Shown here piece by piece: positions 1 through 8,700 of a stretch of 64,000 bases of DNA. Source of the stretch: Prochloron sp965198675. GTDB taxonomy: Bacteria > Cyanobacteriota > Cyanobacteriia > Cyanobacteriales > Prochloraceae. Position numbers and translations under genes: made by a program. Each line of letters begins with the position of its first letter. Position 1 is the stretch's first letter. The stretch lies in assembly GCA_965198675.1 (NCBI GenBank), contig OZ240666.1:3844001-3908000 (forward strand). The letters run 5' to 3'. The notes below the pieces were generated by a model. That model did not search any database and had not been told where the DNA came from. It saw only the letters and a list, made by a program, of their open reading frames with translations.

Positions 1-234
1 GTCGGACATTGTCCTATAATAATTGAAGAGTTAACTTCTGAGGGATTTGGAGAAATTCCTATGACTAATAAAGGTAACGTCAGTGAAAAACAGTTGCAAG
101 ATTTGCTACAGGGACTCAAAGAGCGCCCACGGACGGGTGAAGAGGGTGAGTACTCTTTTCGAGACATTCGAGAAGTCTTGGACCAAGCAGGTTTGCTAGA
201 TTCTCTGATAGGGAAGAGCGTTGACAGAGGCTAA
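1..234 (+). CDS. 3' end of an unknown gene (cut by window edge)
   Basis: The frame is open from the first base to a TAA at 232-234, giving about 77 residues with an internal ATG at 61. The residues are acidic and helix-prone (SEKQLQDLLQGL, FRDIREVLDQAG), and no family is recognised. The stop overlaps the next gene's TTG start by 14 bases, which suggests translational coupling. Because the frame is open to the edge, either the gene starts to the left or the ATG at 61 begins a 57-residue protein. Confidence 0.45.
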   Translation, partial: VGHCPIIIEELTSEGFGEIPMTNKGNVSEKQLQDLLQGLKERPRTGEEGEYSFRDIREVLDQAGLLDSLIGKSVDRG

Positions 235-583
235 AAAAGCTCCTCGTCAAACAGTACAAGAGACCGCAGCTAGGGAAAATCCCAACAGAAACTCATCTAA
301 ACCTCGCGCAAATCTGAAGACTGACAAGACAACTTATACTCGAACGAACCGCATTACAGTTGATTTTTCTTTTGAGGGTATAGAATACTCTGAAGGTTAT
401 AGAATTGATTTAGTACTTGCGTCGCGTCAGAGTTGGAGTAATTATTCCAATGTAGGTGAAACTGGTACACAGGAGTTTAAGCCTCAAAGTCCTGGAGATT
501 ATGAAATTCGCGCATTTATAAATACAGGCTCCGAATGGGTACAGGTGGAAAAAATAAGTATCAAGGTAACATCTGACCTGTAG
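221..583 (+). CDS. Hypothetical protein with Ig-like C-terminal domain
   Basis: This is a 120-residue protein from a TTG start inside the end of the preceding frame. The first 35 residues are polar and look disordered. From about residue 36 the pattern (LKTDKTTYTRTNRITVDFSF, then SPGDYEIRAFINTG near the end) resembles short immunoglobulin-like beta-sandwich modules of cyanobacterial multidomain proteins. There is no signal peptide or membrane segment. It may be the detached tail of a larger protein encoded to the left. Function unknown. Confidence 0.45.
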   Translation: MTEAKKAPRQTVQETAARENPNRNSSKPRANLKTDKTTYTRTNRITVDFSFEGIEYSEGYRIDLVLASRQSWSNYSNVGETGTQEFKPQSPGDYEIRAFINTGSEWVQVEKISIKVTSDL

Positions 584-624
584 GGGCACAGGTTGGTGAA
601 CCCTTGCATTTGCTGCTGGTACCC

Positions 625-655
625 TGCGGTGGGCAATGCCCACCCTACTAGGTTG
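625..655. repeat. Palindromic GTGGGCAATGCCCAC repeat
   Basis: The palindrome GTGGGCAATGCCCAC followed by CCTAC sits between two genes. The same core, or close variants, recurs near 2840, 7187, 32873, 59190 and 59750, always outside genes. It is a dispersed cyanobacterial intergenic palindrome with no assigned function. Confidence 0.6.
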
Positions 656-695
656 GGCACTTTTAGTTCATTCTATATATTGAGGAGACAAACAT

Positions 696-1733
696 ATGAG
701 CTTCGTTTCCGCTCTGGGAAATCAACTGCTCAGAGACGAACCCATTGACGACTTATCTCGAAACGAAAAGTTGGCGCAATTCAATTTTATCGGAGTAAAG
801 GAGACTTTTCTTACATTAGAGTTGGTTGCTTTAACGAAAGCTGATGGATTAACGGAGGATCAGATATCTGAGCTATGTGATAAGTTCTTCAATATCACGA
901 AGATTGTATCTTACGAAGATTTTGGTCTAAATGCTGGTCCCCGTAACCCCAATGGTGTTCTCTGCTTTGTGTTTGAAGATGAGTGTCCTGCTTCTTTAAT
1001 CAACTTTATTAAAAAGCAGACCAAAATAACCCACTGGGGAAGAAATGCTGTTCTTGTTTCCTGGGCAATAGACGTTAAAAACAAGCAAATCTATACCCAC
1101 AATAATCCTGTTTCAGTATTGCCTCCGGTAGTTATCCTCAAAAAGTTCACGTTGCCCAATGTAAACTATTTAAAGTCCTTTCTCAACTCTTACGGTTCTC
1201 AATGGACTCCCGTAGATAATGATGTCCAGGCAACTTTACAATCACCCAGGGAATTAGAGGAAAAAGTAGAAGAGATTTATAAGTTGTTCAAATCCGTCCC
1301 AAGGGATGAATATGAAAATGACTTTCCTAATGCTAAGATAGTAAACTTTATCCATGTAAGTCAAACGTACATTAGAAATATTGACATGAACAAAACAGGA
1401 GATACCTACAATGTTAAGCAAGCCGGGGCTGTAGGGAAACATGCTCGTGCGGACCATAGTACTTTTATTTATTCAGAGCAAAAGCAGAATCTTGCCCAGG
1501 CTGCCGAGGAGATTCAACGTCTTCTCAAACAGTTGGAAAAAACCAACCCAAATGCTACTGAAGCTGAAAAAGTTGCCTATGTGAGCGATGAAACAACTCC
1601 ACGTTTTAAGCGTCGTTTCGTAGGTGCATTAAAAGCAGAAGGTGAAGCTATTTTTGACCAGTTTATTCTGGAGAATAAGGTTCTCAAAGTTATCAAAGCG
1701 GTTGCTAAAGAATGGTGGAAAATAGGTAGTTAA
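696..1733 (+). CDS. Unknown 345-residue protein with a recurrent cyanobacterial C-terminal module
   Basis: The ATG at 696 follows a GAGGAG ribosome site. Residues 1-190 form an unrecognised domain. Residues about 225-345 read as a module I recall from many cyanobacterial multidomain proteins: a NVKQAGAVGKHARADHSTFI stretch, then a helical region (SEQKQNLAQAAEEIQRLLKQ, TNPNATEAEKVAYV) and an alanine-rich end. In those proteins the module usually follows a signalling or effector domain. No catalytic motif, signal peptide or transmembrane segment is visible. Confidence 0.6.
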   Translation: MSFVSALGNQLLRDEPIDDLSRNEKLAQFNFIGVKETFLTLELVALTKADGLTEDQISELCDKFFNITKIVSYEDFGLNAGPRNPNGVLCFVFEDECPASLINFIKKQTKITHWGRNAVLVSWAIDVKNKQIYTHNNPVSVLPPVVILKKFTLPNVNYLKSFLNSYGSQWTPVDNDVQATLQSPRELEEKVEEIYKLFKSVPRDEYENDFPNAKIVNFIHVSQTYIRNIDMNKTGDTYNVKQAGAVGKHARADHSTFIYSEQKQNLAQAAEEIQRLLKQLEKTNPNATEAEKVAYVSDETTPRFKRRFVGALKAEGEAIFDQFILENKVLKVIKAVAKEWWKIGS

Positions 1734-1811
1734 TCTTGTTCCATGCTACCAGTGGGATGGGGCGGACAGGGTACCTGGCGTGAAGACCTCGCCCCTACTC
1801 TCCTCTTTATT

Positions 1812-1845
1812 CTTCTCTCTGCGCCCTCTGCGCCTCTGTGGTTTT
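1812..1845. repeat. CTCTGCGCC...CTCTGTGG dispersed repeat
   Basis: A short CTCTGCGCCCTCTGCG-type sequence; its complement reads CGCAGAGGGCGCAGAG. Copies occur near 14375, 37400, 53402, 57082, 57267 and 57452, always intergenic. This repeat is common in cyanobacterial genomes and its function is unknown. Confidence 0.55.
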
Positions 1846-1892
1846 TAAAATATATAAAATTTGGCTACTTTGTCATTATATTGATGGGGATG

Positions 1893-2492
1893 TCAAACTG
1901 CTAAGATATCTTTCATAGTTAGATTTAGTTTCGGGAAGGTTTGAGATATAATTATATCTGTTCCCTGAAAGCGGGTCGATTGGTATTTTCCTTCTTCTAA
2001 TAGGTGAACAAAGACGGAAAGTACTTTGGGATTACCTAAATAAGTTCTACTTCCAAGGGCGAGATAATCTACAATCCAATATTCTCCAATACCGATTATT
2101 TCATACTCTTCTAGTTTATCAATATAGTCGTCTTCCCAGTTAGTTGACACTACTTCTACTGCAAGTTGAATAGATTCATGTAATGCTGTGTAAGCAAAAC
2201 GCTCGGAGCGCCACATTGTCTTATCTACTACACTAACATCGGGATGTCGTCCTTGTTCTTTTCCTTCTTTGGTGATAGTTCTCTGAACAATGCGATCGGA
2301 TACTTTGTAATTCAGTTTGAATCGCTTTACTTCCTCCTTCATAGCATCAGCGATATAATCAGCAATATCCTCCTGTTGTCTTGTAGCAAGTATTCTCACA
2401 ATTTCTCCATTTATCAGTTCATAATAACCATCTTGGGGATATTGTTCTAAGAAATGTTCAAAAGTTACTGTTGGTTTGGTAGCTATTATCAT
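1893..2492 (-). CDS. Uma2 family (DUF820) putative nuclease
   Basis: This 199-residue protein has the Uma2 pattern: an N-terminal FEHFLEQYPQDGYYELINGEI, a central GRHPDVSVV and IQLAVEVVSTNWEDDY (the D and ExV pair of the PD-(D/E)xK-like core), then EYWIVDYLALG. The family is greatly expanded in cyanobacteria, has a restriction-endonuclease fold and has no settled biological role. Six Uma2 genes lie in this window; this one is only distantly related to the three near-identical paralogues at 23947, 30360 and 61656. It stands alone on the minus strand. Confidence 0.85.
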   Translation of the reverse strand: MIIATKPTVTFEHFLEQYPQDGYYELINGEIVRILATRQQEDIADYIADAMKEEVKRFKLNYKVSDRIVQRTITKEGKEQGRHPDVSVVDKTMWRSERFAYTALHESIQLAVEVVSTNWEDDYIDKLEEYEIIGIGEYWIVDYLALGSRTYLGNPKVLSVFVHLLEEGKYQSTRFQGTDIIISQTFPKLNLTMKDILAV

Positions 2493-2894
2493 AGTGGTCT
2501 GGGGTGGGGAATGTTAAATTTTTTTAAGGAACCGCAGATAATTGCGAAGCTTTGCGTAAGCAACCGCCCTTGGCGTCCGCAGATTATCGTGATAGACTAT
2601 TGTAAAAGAAATTGTTAGCTTAGTTCTCAAAGGTAGTAAAACCGAGTTTGGGAAACGGTTTACAGGAGGGGCGATCGCTATCGGTGGCCAAACTACCCTG
2701 CCCTTATTTTATCAATATATAATTAATTTAGCGTCAGTTCAAGGTTGGATCAAAGCCTTACATTTGCCTGCTGGTCCCATGCTAGATTGGGCACTTTGAG
2801 TTCATTTTATAGATAGGTCGGAGAAAAATATCGGATGCGGTGGGCAGGGTACTGCCCACCCTACTGGTAACTGGTAACTGGTAACTGGTAACTG
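2493..2894. other. Intergenic stretch made of several repeat families
   Basis: No gene is visible. It holds a GCGAAGC...GGCGTCC repeat at about 2543-2580 (inserted within a GCAGATTA context), a HIP1 octamer at about 2670, a GGTGGGCAGGGTACTGCCCACC palindrome at about 2838 and four TGGTAAC heptamers at about 2866-2895 that run up to the glgC stop codon. Confidence 0.6.
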
Positions 2895-4181
2895 TTAAAT
2901 TACCGTACCATTTGCGATAGTGGCATTTTTCAGTACTACCACAATCCCGCTGCGAATATAGAAGCCTTCGCTTTCCCGATTTGCTTCTTCTATCCTATCC
3001 TTATTTACAATCAGGACATTACTACCGATGTGGGCATTTTTATCCACGATCGCCCGCCGAATTGTAGTTCCCGCACCGATACCCAGAGGAATTTTACCCC
3101 TATCTGAGGATTGATCCTCACCAGAAGGCTCAGAGAAATCCGAACCCATGAGCAAACTATCCTCAATCACGCAATCTTTTTCCACCCGAGTGCGAATTCC
3201 CAAGACGGAGTGGCTAATGCGACATTCTTTGAGAATGCAGCCTTCCCCCACAATAGATTCCATTACCTGACAGTCTAACAGCTTGCTGGGAGGTAAGTAA
3301 CGAGGACGGGTATAGATAGGGGCTTTGGGGTGGTAGAAGCTGAAAGGGGGTTTGGGTTGCTGCGTCAGGGCTAAATTGGCGTTGTAAAACGCTTCGATGG
3401 TACCGATATCTTCCCAGTAATCTTTGAATAGGTAAGCCTGAACGTTATAGTCTTTTGCAGCAGAGGGGATAATTTCTTTGCCGAAGTCCGTTTGTGCTGG
3501 GTTCTCTTCCAGCAGCCGATTTAAAACTTCTTTTTTAAAGACATAAATCCCCATGGAGGCAATATAGGGACTTACCTTAGCTTGCTCGGAAGTCAGTCCC
3601 AAAGTGGTAGTATCCACCTGCATCTGTTTCAGAGCATCCCCTTCAGGTTTCTCGCTGAAATCCACTACCCTGCCTTTGTGGTCGATTTTCATCAAGCCAA
3701 AGCTAGAGGCTCGTTGTTCATTAATAGGCACCACCGAAAGGGTAATATCGGCGTTGGTTTCCCGATGACGCTGCACGAAGAGGCTGTAGTCCATCCGATA
3801 GAGATGGTCTCCGGAGAGAATAAGATATTCGTCCACATCCCATTCTTTTAATAGCCAGAGATATTGACGCACCGCATCTGCCGTTCCCTGAAACCAGCCG
3901 GGGTTTTCTTTCGTTTGTTGGGCCGCTAGTACTTCCACAAAGCCATCGCTGATGCCCGGAAAGCTATAACCACGGGTGATATGGCGATTGAGGGAAGCGG
4001 AGTTAAATTGGGTGAGAACGTAGATTTTGAGAATTTCCGAGTTAATGCAATTACTAACTGGTATGTCGATCAGGCGATATTTGCCTGCTAATGGTACTGC
4101 TGGTTTAGCCCGCAGTTTGGTCAGGGGATAAAGGCGAGTGCCAGCTCCCCCTCCCAAAATAATTCCTAGTACTCTTTTCAC
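2895..4181 (-). CDS. glgC: Glucose-1-phosphate adenylyltransferase
   Basis: ADP-glucose pyrophosphorylase makes ADP-glucose from glucose-1-phosphate and ATP, the committed step of glycogen synthesis. The N-terminus has the nucleotide-binding GGGAGTRLYPLTKLRAKPAV motif and YRLIDIPVSNCINS. Other family motifs are the sugar-phosphate site (FSEKPEGD), GIYVFKK, the conserved YWEDIGTIEAFY and a C-terminal left-handed beta-helix ending in VVVLKNATIANGTVI. I chose the GTG at 4181, giving 428 residues, the normal cyanobacterial length. A longer frame to 4247 adds 22 residues with no homology, and a GAGG lies seven bases before the GTG. It diverges from the GST gene across 164 bp. Confidence 0.95.
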   Translation of the reverse strand: MKRVLGIILGGGAGTRLYPLTKLRAKPAVPLAGKYRLIDIPVSNCINSEILKIYVLTQFNSASLNRHITRGYSFPGISDGFVEVLAAQQTKENPGWFQGTADAVRQYLWLLKEWDVDEYLILSGDHLYRMDYSLFVQRHRETNADITLSVVPINEQRASSFGLMKIDHKGRVVDFSEKPEGDALKQMQVDTTTLGLTSEQAKVSPYIASMGIYVFKKEVLNRLLEENPAQTDFGKEIIPSAAKDYNVQAYLFKDYWEDIGTIEAFYNANLALTQQPKPPFSFYHPKAPIYTRPRYLPPSKLLDCQVMESIVGEGCILKECRISHSVLGIRTRVEKDCVIEDSLLMGSDFSEPSGEDQSSDRGKIPLGIGAGTTIRRAIVDKNAHIGSNVLIVNKDRIEEANRESEGFYIRSGIVVVLKNATIANGTVI

Positions 4182-4345
4182 GAAAGAACCTCGCAACTGC
4201 CTTTTTCCTCTCCACTCAAGTTTATGACTCCAGGGGCTACTGAGCAAGCCCTGGGAAGGGAAAGGTGATTATTCCCACCACTGACCATCAACAAAAACGT
4301 TAAATTAACAGTGTTGACGTTTACAAAACTTAACGAGGAGCGCCA

Positions 4346-5137
4346 GTGCTGGAATTATATCAGTTTGCCATATGCCAATATTGCGAGAAGGTACGCCTAA
4401 TATTGGATTACAAGGGTTTGGAATACCGCAAAATTGAAGTTACTCCCGGGGTGGGACAATGGGAATTGTTCCAAATGTCCGGTCAGAAGCAAGTCCCGGT
4501 CTTAAAAGATGGAGATAGGGTAATTGCTGATTCTACGGCGATCGCCTTTTATCTGGAGGAAAAGTATCCAGAGCGACCGATTATTCCCACGGACCCCCGA
4601 CCACGGGGACAGTGCTTGTTAATGGAAGAATGGGCTGACGAGTCTATGGGTTTGAAGGGTCGCAAAGCTTTTATCGGTGCTTTAAACCAAAATCCCCATT
4701 TGCGCACTTCCATTTTACCCCAGCAAACTCCCGAGCCAGTGAAAACTCTTGTGGGTGCAGTACCCTCGGAATTACTGGATTTTTTGGGCGCTGGGGTTGG
4801 TTTTGGCGGTGATGCGGTTAAGGATGCTCAAAAGGGTCTGGAGCAAGATTTAGAAGCTCTCTGTCTCATTTTGCAACAGTGTCCTTATTTGGTGGGGGAT
4901 AGCCCTACTTTAGCGGATTTGACCGTAGCGGCCTTAAGTATCATTTTGAAGTTTCCCGATGGTCCTTATCTGGACCTGCCGACAGAAGTACGGGGGAAGG
5001 GAATTCCTGGATTAGCCGATAATAGCGCTTACGAGACTTTTTTTGCTTGGCGCGATCGCCTTTATCAGGAGTATCGCCAACCTTTAAATACTACTGACAA
5101 TTCGGATTCTTCACCTACTTCCATCGACATCGAATAG
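4346..5137 (+). CDS. Glutathione S-transferase family protein
   Basis: A 263-residue cytosolic protein from a GTG start preceded by GAGG. The N-terminal thioredoxin-like domain has a glutaredoxin-type CQYCEKVRLIL active site, KQVPVLKDGD with the cis-proline, and ADSTAIAFYLEEKYP, which binds the glutathione gamma-glutamyl group. The helical C-terminal domain has the family signature LVGDSPTLADLTVAAL. It has the cyanobacterial insertion of about 40 residues between the domains (PEPVKTLVGAVPSELLDFLG). The substrate cannot be told from sequence. A strong hairpin follows the stop. Confidence 0.85.
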   Translation: MLELYQFAICQYCEKVRLILDYKGLEYRKIEVTPGVGQWELFQMSGQKQVPVLKDGDRVIADSTAIAFYLEEKYPERPIIPTDPRPRGQCLLMEEWADESMGLKGRKAFIGALNQNPHLRTSILPQQTPEPVKTLVGAVPSELLDFLGAGVGFGGDAVKDAQKGLEQDLEALCLILQQCPYLVGDSPTLADLTVAALSIILKFPDGPYLDLPTEVRGKGIPGLADNSAYETFFAWRDRLYQEYRQPLNTTDNSDSSPTSIDIE

Positions 5138-5151
5138 AATTAGAACTTCCG

Positions 5152-5190
5152 CAGACAGAGTCCCTAGCTTAACACCCTAGACTCTGTCTG
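5152..5190 (+). terminator. Hairpin terminator after the GST gene
   Basis: CAGACAGAGTCCCTAG pairs with CTAGACTCTGTCTG across a short loop, starting 14 bases after the GST stop. There is no long T run, so it may act as an mRNA 3'-end hairpin rather than a canonical intrinsic terminator. Confidence 0.6.
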
Positions 5191-5203
5191 TAGTCATTTA
5201 TAC
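5190..5203 (+). promoter_or_regulatory. Perfect NtcA-type box upstream of amt
   Basis: GTAGTCATTTATAC matches the NtcA consensus GTA-N8-TAC exactly. NtcA activates nitrogen-scavenging genes, and amt is a classic target. The box is about 440 bp before the amt start and no clear TAN3T box lies at the usual 20-24 bp downstream, so a long leader or a chance match remain possible. Confidence 0.4.
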
Positions 5204-5644
5204 AAATATACAAAAATATAAACAAATTCACAAAAAATACCAATTCTTCGCCATAATTGAGAATTTACCGAGATAAATGTATTGGTTTATACAGAAACTG
5301 GGGGCCAAACCATCCAGTATTTGTGAATTTCAATCGAACTCTTGGAAAAAGAAAAATAAACTTGACTAAATAACTTTTTTTGTGTAACTTCTACTCGTCA
5401 GAGTCAAGTTATACCAATATTGATCCACCATTATCGACGTAACAGGAGACGAGAAAGTTCCCAAGAAACTCTCAAATAGAGAATCTAACCTAACAGTTAT
5501 CAATGAACGAATACCATGACAGATCAGGACAGGGTCATCCGCCCTTACTAAATTAACGACTACTGGTACGGGCACGGCACTGCCGTGCCCCTACACTGAT
5601 AACTGTTTGACAATGTTTTTCCTCAAATTAAGGAAAGTTAAAAA
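5204..5644. other. Long AT-rich leader region before amt
   Basis: About 440 bp with no convincing gene. It is AT-rich (ATATAC and AAAATA runs near 5205-5225), contains a GGCACGGCACTGCCGTGCC palindrome near 5569, and ends in AAGGAAAG just before the amt start. It could be the leader of a transcript from the NtcA-type box. Confidence 0.4.
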
Positions 5645-7069
5645 ATGATGTCTGAATCAAGTAGAAAAAAGGGTAATACTTCATATCTTCAACCATTACA
5701 AAGCCTCTTGAGATTATTTCCTTTCGGCTGGGTAGCCTGCATTCCCTTGGTAGCTCTAATTGTGGTCCTCTGGAATGCTGCCGCCGTTGCTCAGGATGCA
5801 CCCCCGATCGAAGCACCGGAAGTTAAGGTTATTCTCGACTCCATTTTTCTGTTAATCGCCTCAGTGCTGGTGATTTTCATGAATGCGGGGTTCGGTATGC
5901 TGGAAGCAGGCTTTTGCCGCCAGAAAAATGCGGTGAATATCCTGGCTAAAAACCTGATTGTCTTCGCCATCGCCACTATTGCCTATTGGGCAATTGGCTA
6001 TGCTCTCATGTACGGCAATGGTAATAGTTTTATTGGCTTGGATGGCTTTTTCTTTAACGGCGACAACATGCCTTATGGGGATAAGAGCTATCCAGAAGCC
6101 GTTCCTCAAGCTATTTCTTTCCTCTTCCAAGTGGCCTTCGCCGCTACAGCTGCCACCATCGTTTCCGGTGCGGTAGCGGAACGAATTCACTTTGGAGCCT
6201 TTATAGTCTTTAGCTTCCTCTTGGTGGCTATTTCCTACCCCATTACGGGACATTGGCTTTGGGATGGGGGCTGGCTAGATGAACTTGGCTTTCACGACTT
6301 TGCAGGTTCAACTATAGTGCACTCTGTTGGCGGTTGGGCAGCCTTAGTAGGGGCAGCAATACTGGGACCGAGGGAAGGTAAATATCGAGATGGTCGGGTT
6401 AATGCCATTCCCGGACACAATATGAGCCTTGCTACTCTCGGTTGCTTGATTCTTTGGATCGGCTGGTTTGGTTTCAACCCCGGTTCTGCGTTGGAGGCTA
6501 ATGCTAGTGTGGCTACTATTGCGGTTACTACTAACTTAGCAGCAGCAGTAGGGGGCTGTACAGCAACAGTAACTTCTTGGCTTCGAGACGGTAAGCCGGA
6601 CCTGTCCATGGTTATTAATGGTATCCTGGCAGGCTTAGTGGCTATTACAGCAGGTTGTGATGCTGTTAACAATTGGCAAGCTGTAATTATTGGGGCCATC
6701 GGTGGTGTCATCGTCGTTTTCGCCGTTGCCATTTTCGACAATCTCAAAATCGATGACCCGGTAGGGGCTGTCTCCGTCCACCTGGTTAATGGTGTCTGGG
6801 GAACTCTCGCTGTGGGTATCTTTGGCGGAGCTAATATCCTGCACCAAATCATTGGTATCGTGGCTATTGGCGCCTTTACCGTAGTATTCAGCTTTGTTGT
6901 CTGGCTAGCGCTCAAAGCGACAATCGGAATGCGGGTAGACCATGAAGACGAACTGCTGGGTTTGGATATTTCCGAACACGGTATGGAAGCTTACAGCGGA
7001 TTCGTCAAGGAAGCCGATGTTTTGAGTGGGGGTAATCCTACCACTGTTAGTAGTGTCAGCGACATGTAG
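5645..7069 (+). CDS. amt1: Ammonium transporter (Amt/MEP/Rh family)
   Basis: A 474-residue inner-membrane channel for ammonium uptake. A hydrophobic N-terminal segment ending near AAAVAQDAPP looks like the cleavable or extra N-terminal helix of cyanobacterial Amt1. Eleven transmembrane helices follow. Family signatures are MNAGFGMLEAGFCRQKN, the twin pore histidines (about H226 in TIVHSVGGW and H379 in VSVHLVNGVW) and DNLKIDDPVGA. The C-terminal tail begins MRVDHEDELLGLDISEHGMEAY, the PII-responsive cytoplasmic region. An AAGGAAAG ribosome site precedes the first of two adjacent ATGs. The gene is monocistronic here. Confidence 0.95.
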   Translation: MMSESSRKKGNTSYLQPLQSLLRLFPFGWVACIPLVALIVVLWNAAAVAQDAPPIEAPEVKVILDSIFLLIASVLVIFMNAGFGMLEAGFCRQKNAVNILAKNLIVFAIATIAYWAIGYALMYGNGNSFIGLDGFFFNGDNMPYGDKSYPEAVPQAISFLFQVAFAATAATIVSGAVAERIHFGAFIVFSFLLVAISYPITGHWLWDGGWLDELGFHDFAGSTIVHSVGGWAALVGAAILGPREGKYRDGRVNAIPGHNMSLATLGCLILWIGWFGFNPGSALEANASVATIAVTTNLAAAVGGCTATVTSWLRDGKPDLSMVINGILAGLVAITAGCDAVNNWQAVIIGAIGGVIVVFAVAIFDNLKIDDPVGAVSVHLVNGVWGTLAVGIFGGANILHQIIGIVAIGAFTVVFSFVVWLALKATIGMRVDHEDELLGLDISEHGMEAYSGFVKEADVLSGGNPTTVSSVSDM

Positions 7070-7267
7070 TAGCATGACACACTTAAAACTGTTGATTACA
7101 TCGTAGGTTGGATTGAGGGAACGAAACCCAACAGCCCAGGAAATTTGTGTTGGGGAGGGCGCAAGCAGGGTACCCGAATACTGTCGGTGGGCAATGCCCA
7201 CCCTACTGCTAATACTGTCGGTGCGTTATCCTAACTAACGCACCCTACGGCACAGAATGATAAGAAA

Positions 7268-8461
7268 ATGGATACAAAAGCTTTTAAACGCTCCTTGCAA
7301 AAATCGGAAAACTACCATCGAAAGGGTTTCGGTCATGGCTCTGAAGTGGCTGGGGTTTTAAACTCTGAGTATCAAAGCAGTCTAATTCAACAAATTCGCC
7401 ACCAAAACTACCGACTGGAACAGGGAGACGTCACTATTCGCCTCGCCGAAGCCTTTGGATTTTGCTGGGGGGTAGAAAGAGCAGTAGCAATGGCTTATGA
7501 AACCCGTCAGCATTTCCCGAACCAGCGTATTTGGATTACCAACGAAATCATTCACAACCCCTCTGTCAATCAGCGCTTGCGGGAGATGGAAGTGGGGTTT
7601 ATAGCTGTGAGAGATGGGAAGAAGGATTTTTCTGTGGTGGGTAGTGGAGACGTGGTTATTCTACCTGCCTTTGGTGCGAGCATCGAGGAAATGCAACTCC
7701 TGAAGGACAAAGGATGTACCATCGTAGATACTACCTGTCCGTGGGTATCTAAAGTCTGGAATTCCGTAGAAAAGCACAAAAAAAGGGACTATACTTCCAT
7801 TATTCACGGCAAGTATAACCACGAAGAGACGGTAGCCACCAGTTCTTTTGCCGGAAAATATCTAGTGGTTCTTAATTTAGCAGAAAGCTATTACGTCAGG
7901 GACTACATTCTCAAAGGAGGGGATAGATATGAATTTTTGGCTAAATTTAAAAACGCTTACTCCCCTGGTTTTGACCCAGATCGAGATTTAGAGCGGCTGG
8001 GTGTTGCTAATCAAACTACCATGCTCAAGAGCGAAACTGAGCAGATCGGTAAGTTTTTCGAGAGAACCATGCTGACAAAATACGGTCCTGCACAGCTGAA
8101 CGAACATTTTATGAGCTTTAATACTATCTGCGATGCTACCCAGGAGCGTCAGAATGCTATGTTGGATCTGGTGCAAGAAGATTTATCTCTCATGCTGGTT
8201 ATTGGCGGTTTTAACTCTTCTAATACCACCCACCTGCAAGAAATCGCCATTGAGCACAATATACCTTCCTATCATATCGATAGTGCGGCTCGCATCGGTC
8301 CAGGCAATCGGATCCAACATAAACCCTTGGGTAAGGAAATAGAGGTGGCAGAAAATTGGCTCCCGGAAGGGGAAATTGTGTTAGGTGTAACTTCCGGTGC
8401 TTCCACTCCTGATAAAATAGTAGAAGAGGCAATCGACAAGATTATCAAATTAAAATCATGA
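7268..8461 (+). CDS. ispH: 4-hydroxy-3-methylbut-2-enyl diphosphate reductase
   Basis: IspH (LytB) is the last enzyme of the MEP isoprenoid pathway. It reduces HMBPP to IPP and DMAPP with a [4Fe-4S] cluster. The protein has 397 residues, the longer cyanobacterial/plastid form with the N-terminal extension FKRSLQKSENYHRKGFGHGS. Cluster cysteines are at about C66 (FGFCWGVERA), C157 (DTTCPWVSKVW) and C288 (TICDATQERQ, which includes the catalytic glutamate). Its ATG-TGA end overlaps the next small gene by four bases. Confidence 0.95.
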   Translation: MDTKAFKRSLQKSENYHRKGFGHGSEVAGVLNSEYQSSLIQQIRHQNYRLEQGDVTIRLAEAFGFCWGVERAVAMAYETRQHFPNQRIWITNEIIHNPSVNQRLREMEVGFIAVRDGKKDFSVVGSGDVVILPAFGASIEEMQLLKDKGCTIVDTTCPWVSKVWNSVEKHKKRDYTSIIHGKYNHEETVATSSFAGKYLVVLNLAESYYVRDYILKGGDRYEFLAKFKNAYSPGFDPDRDLERLGVANQTTMLKSETEQIGKFFERTMLTKYGPAQLNEHFMSFNTICDATQERQNAMLDLVQEDLSLMLVIGGFNSSNTTHLQEIAIEHNIPSYHIDSAARIGPGNRIQHKPLGKEIEVAENWLPEGEIVLGVTSGASTPDKIVEEAIDKIIKLKS

Positions 8462-8700
8462 AAAAACGTCTTTTTTCTAATAACCATGAATCTATTACTC
8501 AAAATTTAAACAATCTAAAAAAACTCTACCATAGTCAAAGTCCCTGTGGGGAAGCAGAAAAAATCCAAAAAGCCCAAATAACCCAACAGCAAGAGTCTCA
8601 GACCTCTCTCGTTGCGATGATTGGTAGTGGACAAGGTTGTTATGACTCCCCAGAAGCCGCAGATAACTTCATTCGGCAGGAACGAGACCAATGGGATTAG
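8458..8700 (+). CDS. Antitoxin of a VapBC-like pair
   Basis: An 80-residue protein whose start (ATGA) overlaps the ispH stop. The C-terminal part, LVAMIGSGQGCYDSPEAADN then FIRQERDQWD, matches a short antitoxin type that in cyanobacteria precedes PIN-domain toxins. The N-terminal 45 residues are polar and lack an obvious ribbon-helix-helix. It overlaps the toxin start by ten bases, typical of toxin-antitoxin pairs. The overlap with ispH suggests partial co-transcription with an essential gene. Confidence 0.7.
   Translation: MKKRLFSNNHESITQNLNNLKKLYHSQSPCGEAEKIQKAQITQQQESQTSLVAMIGSGQGCYDSPEAADNFIRQERDQWD

Noticed and set aside
6292..6915. 207-residue minus-strand frame inside amt
   Set aside because: Antisense to the ammonium transporter, with proline/threonine-rich low-complexity composition typical of a shadow frame.
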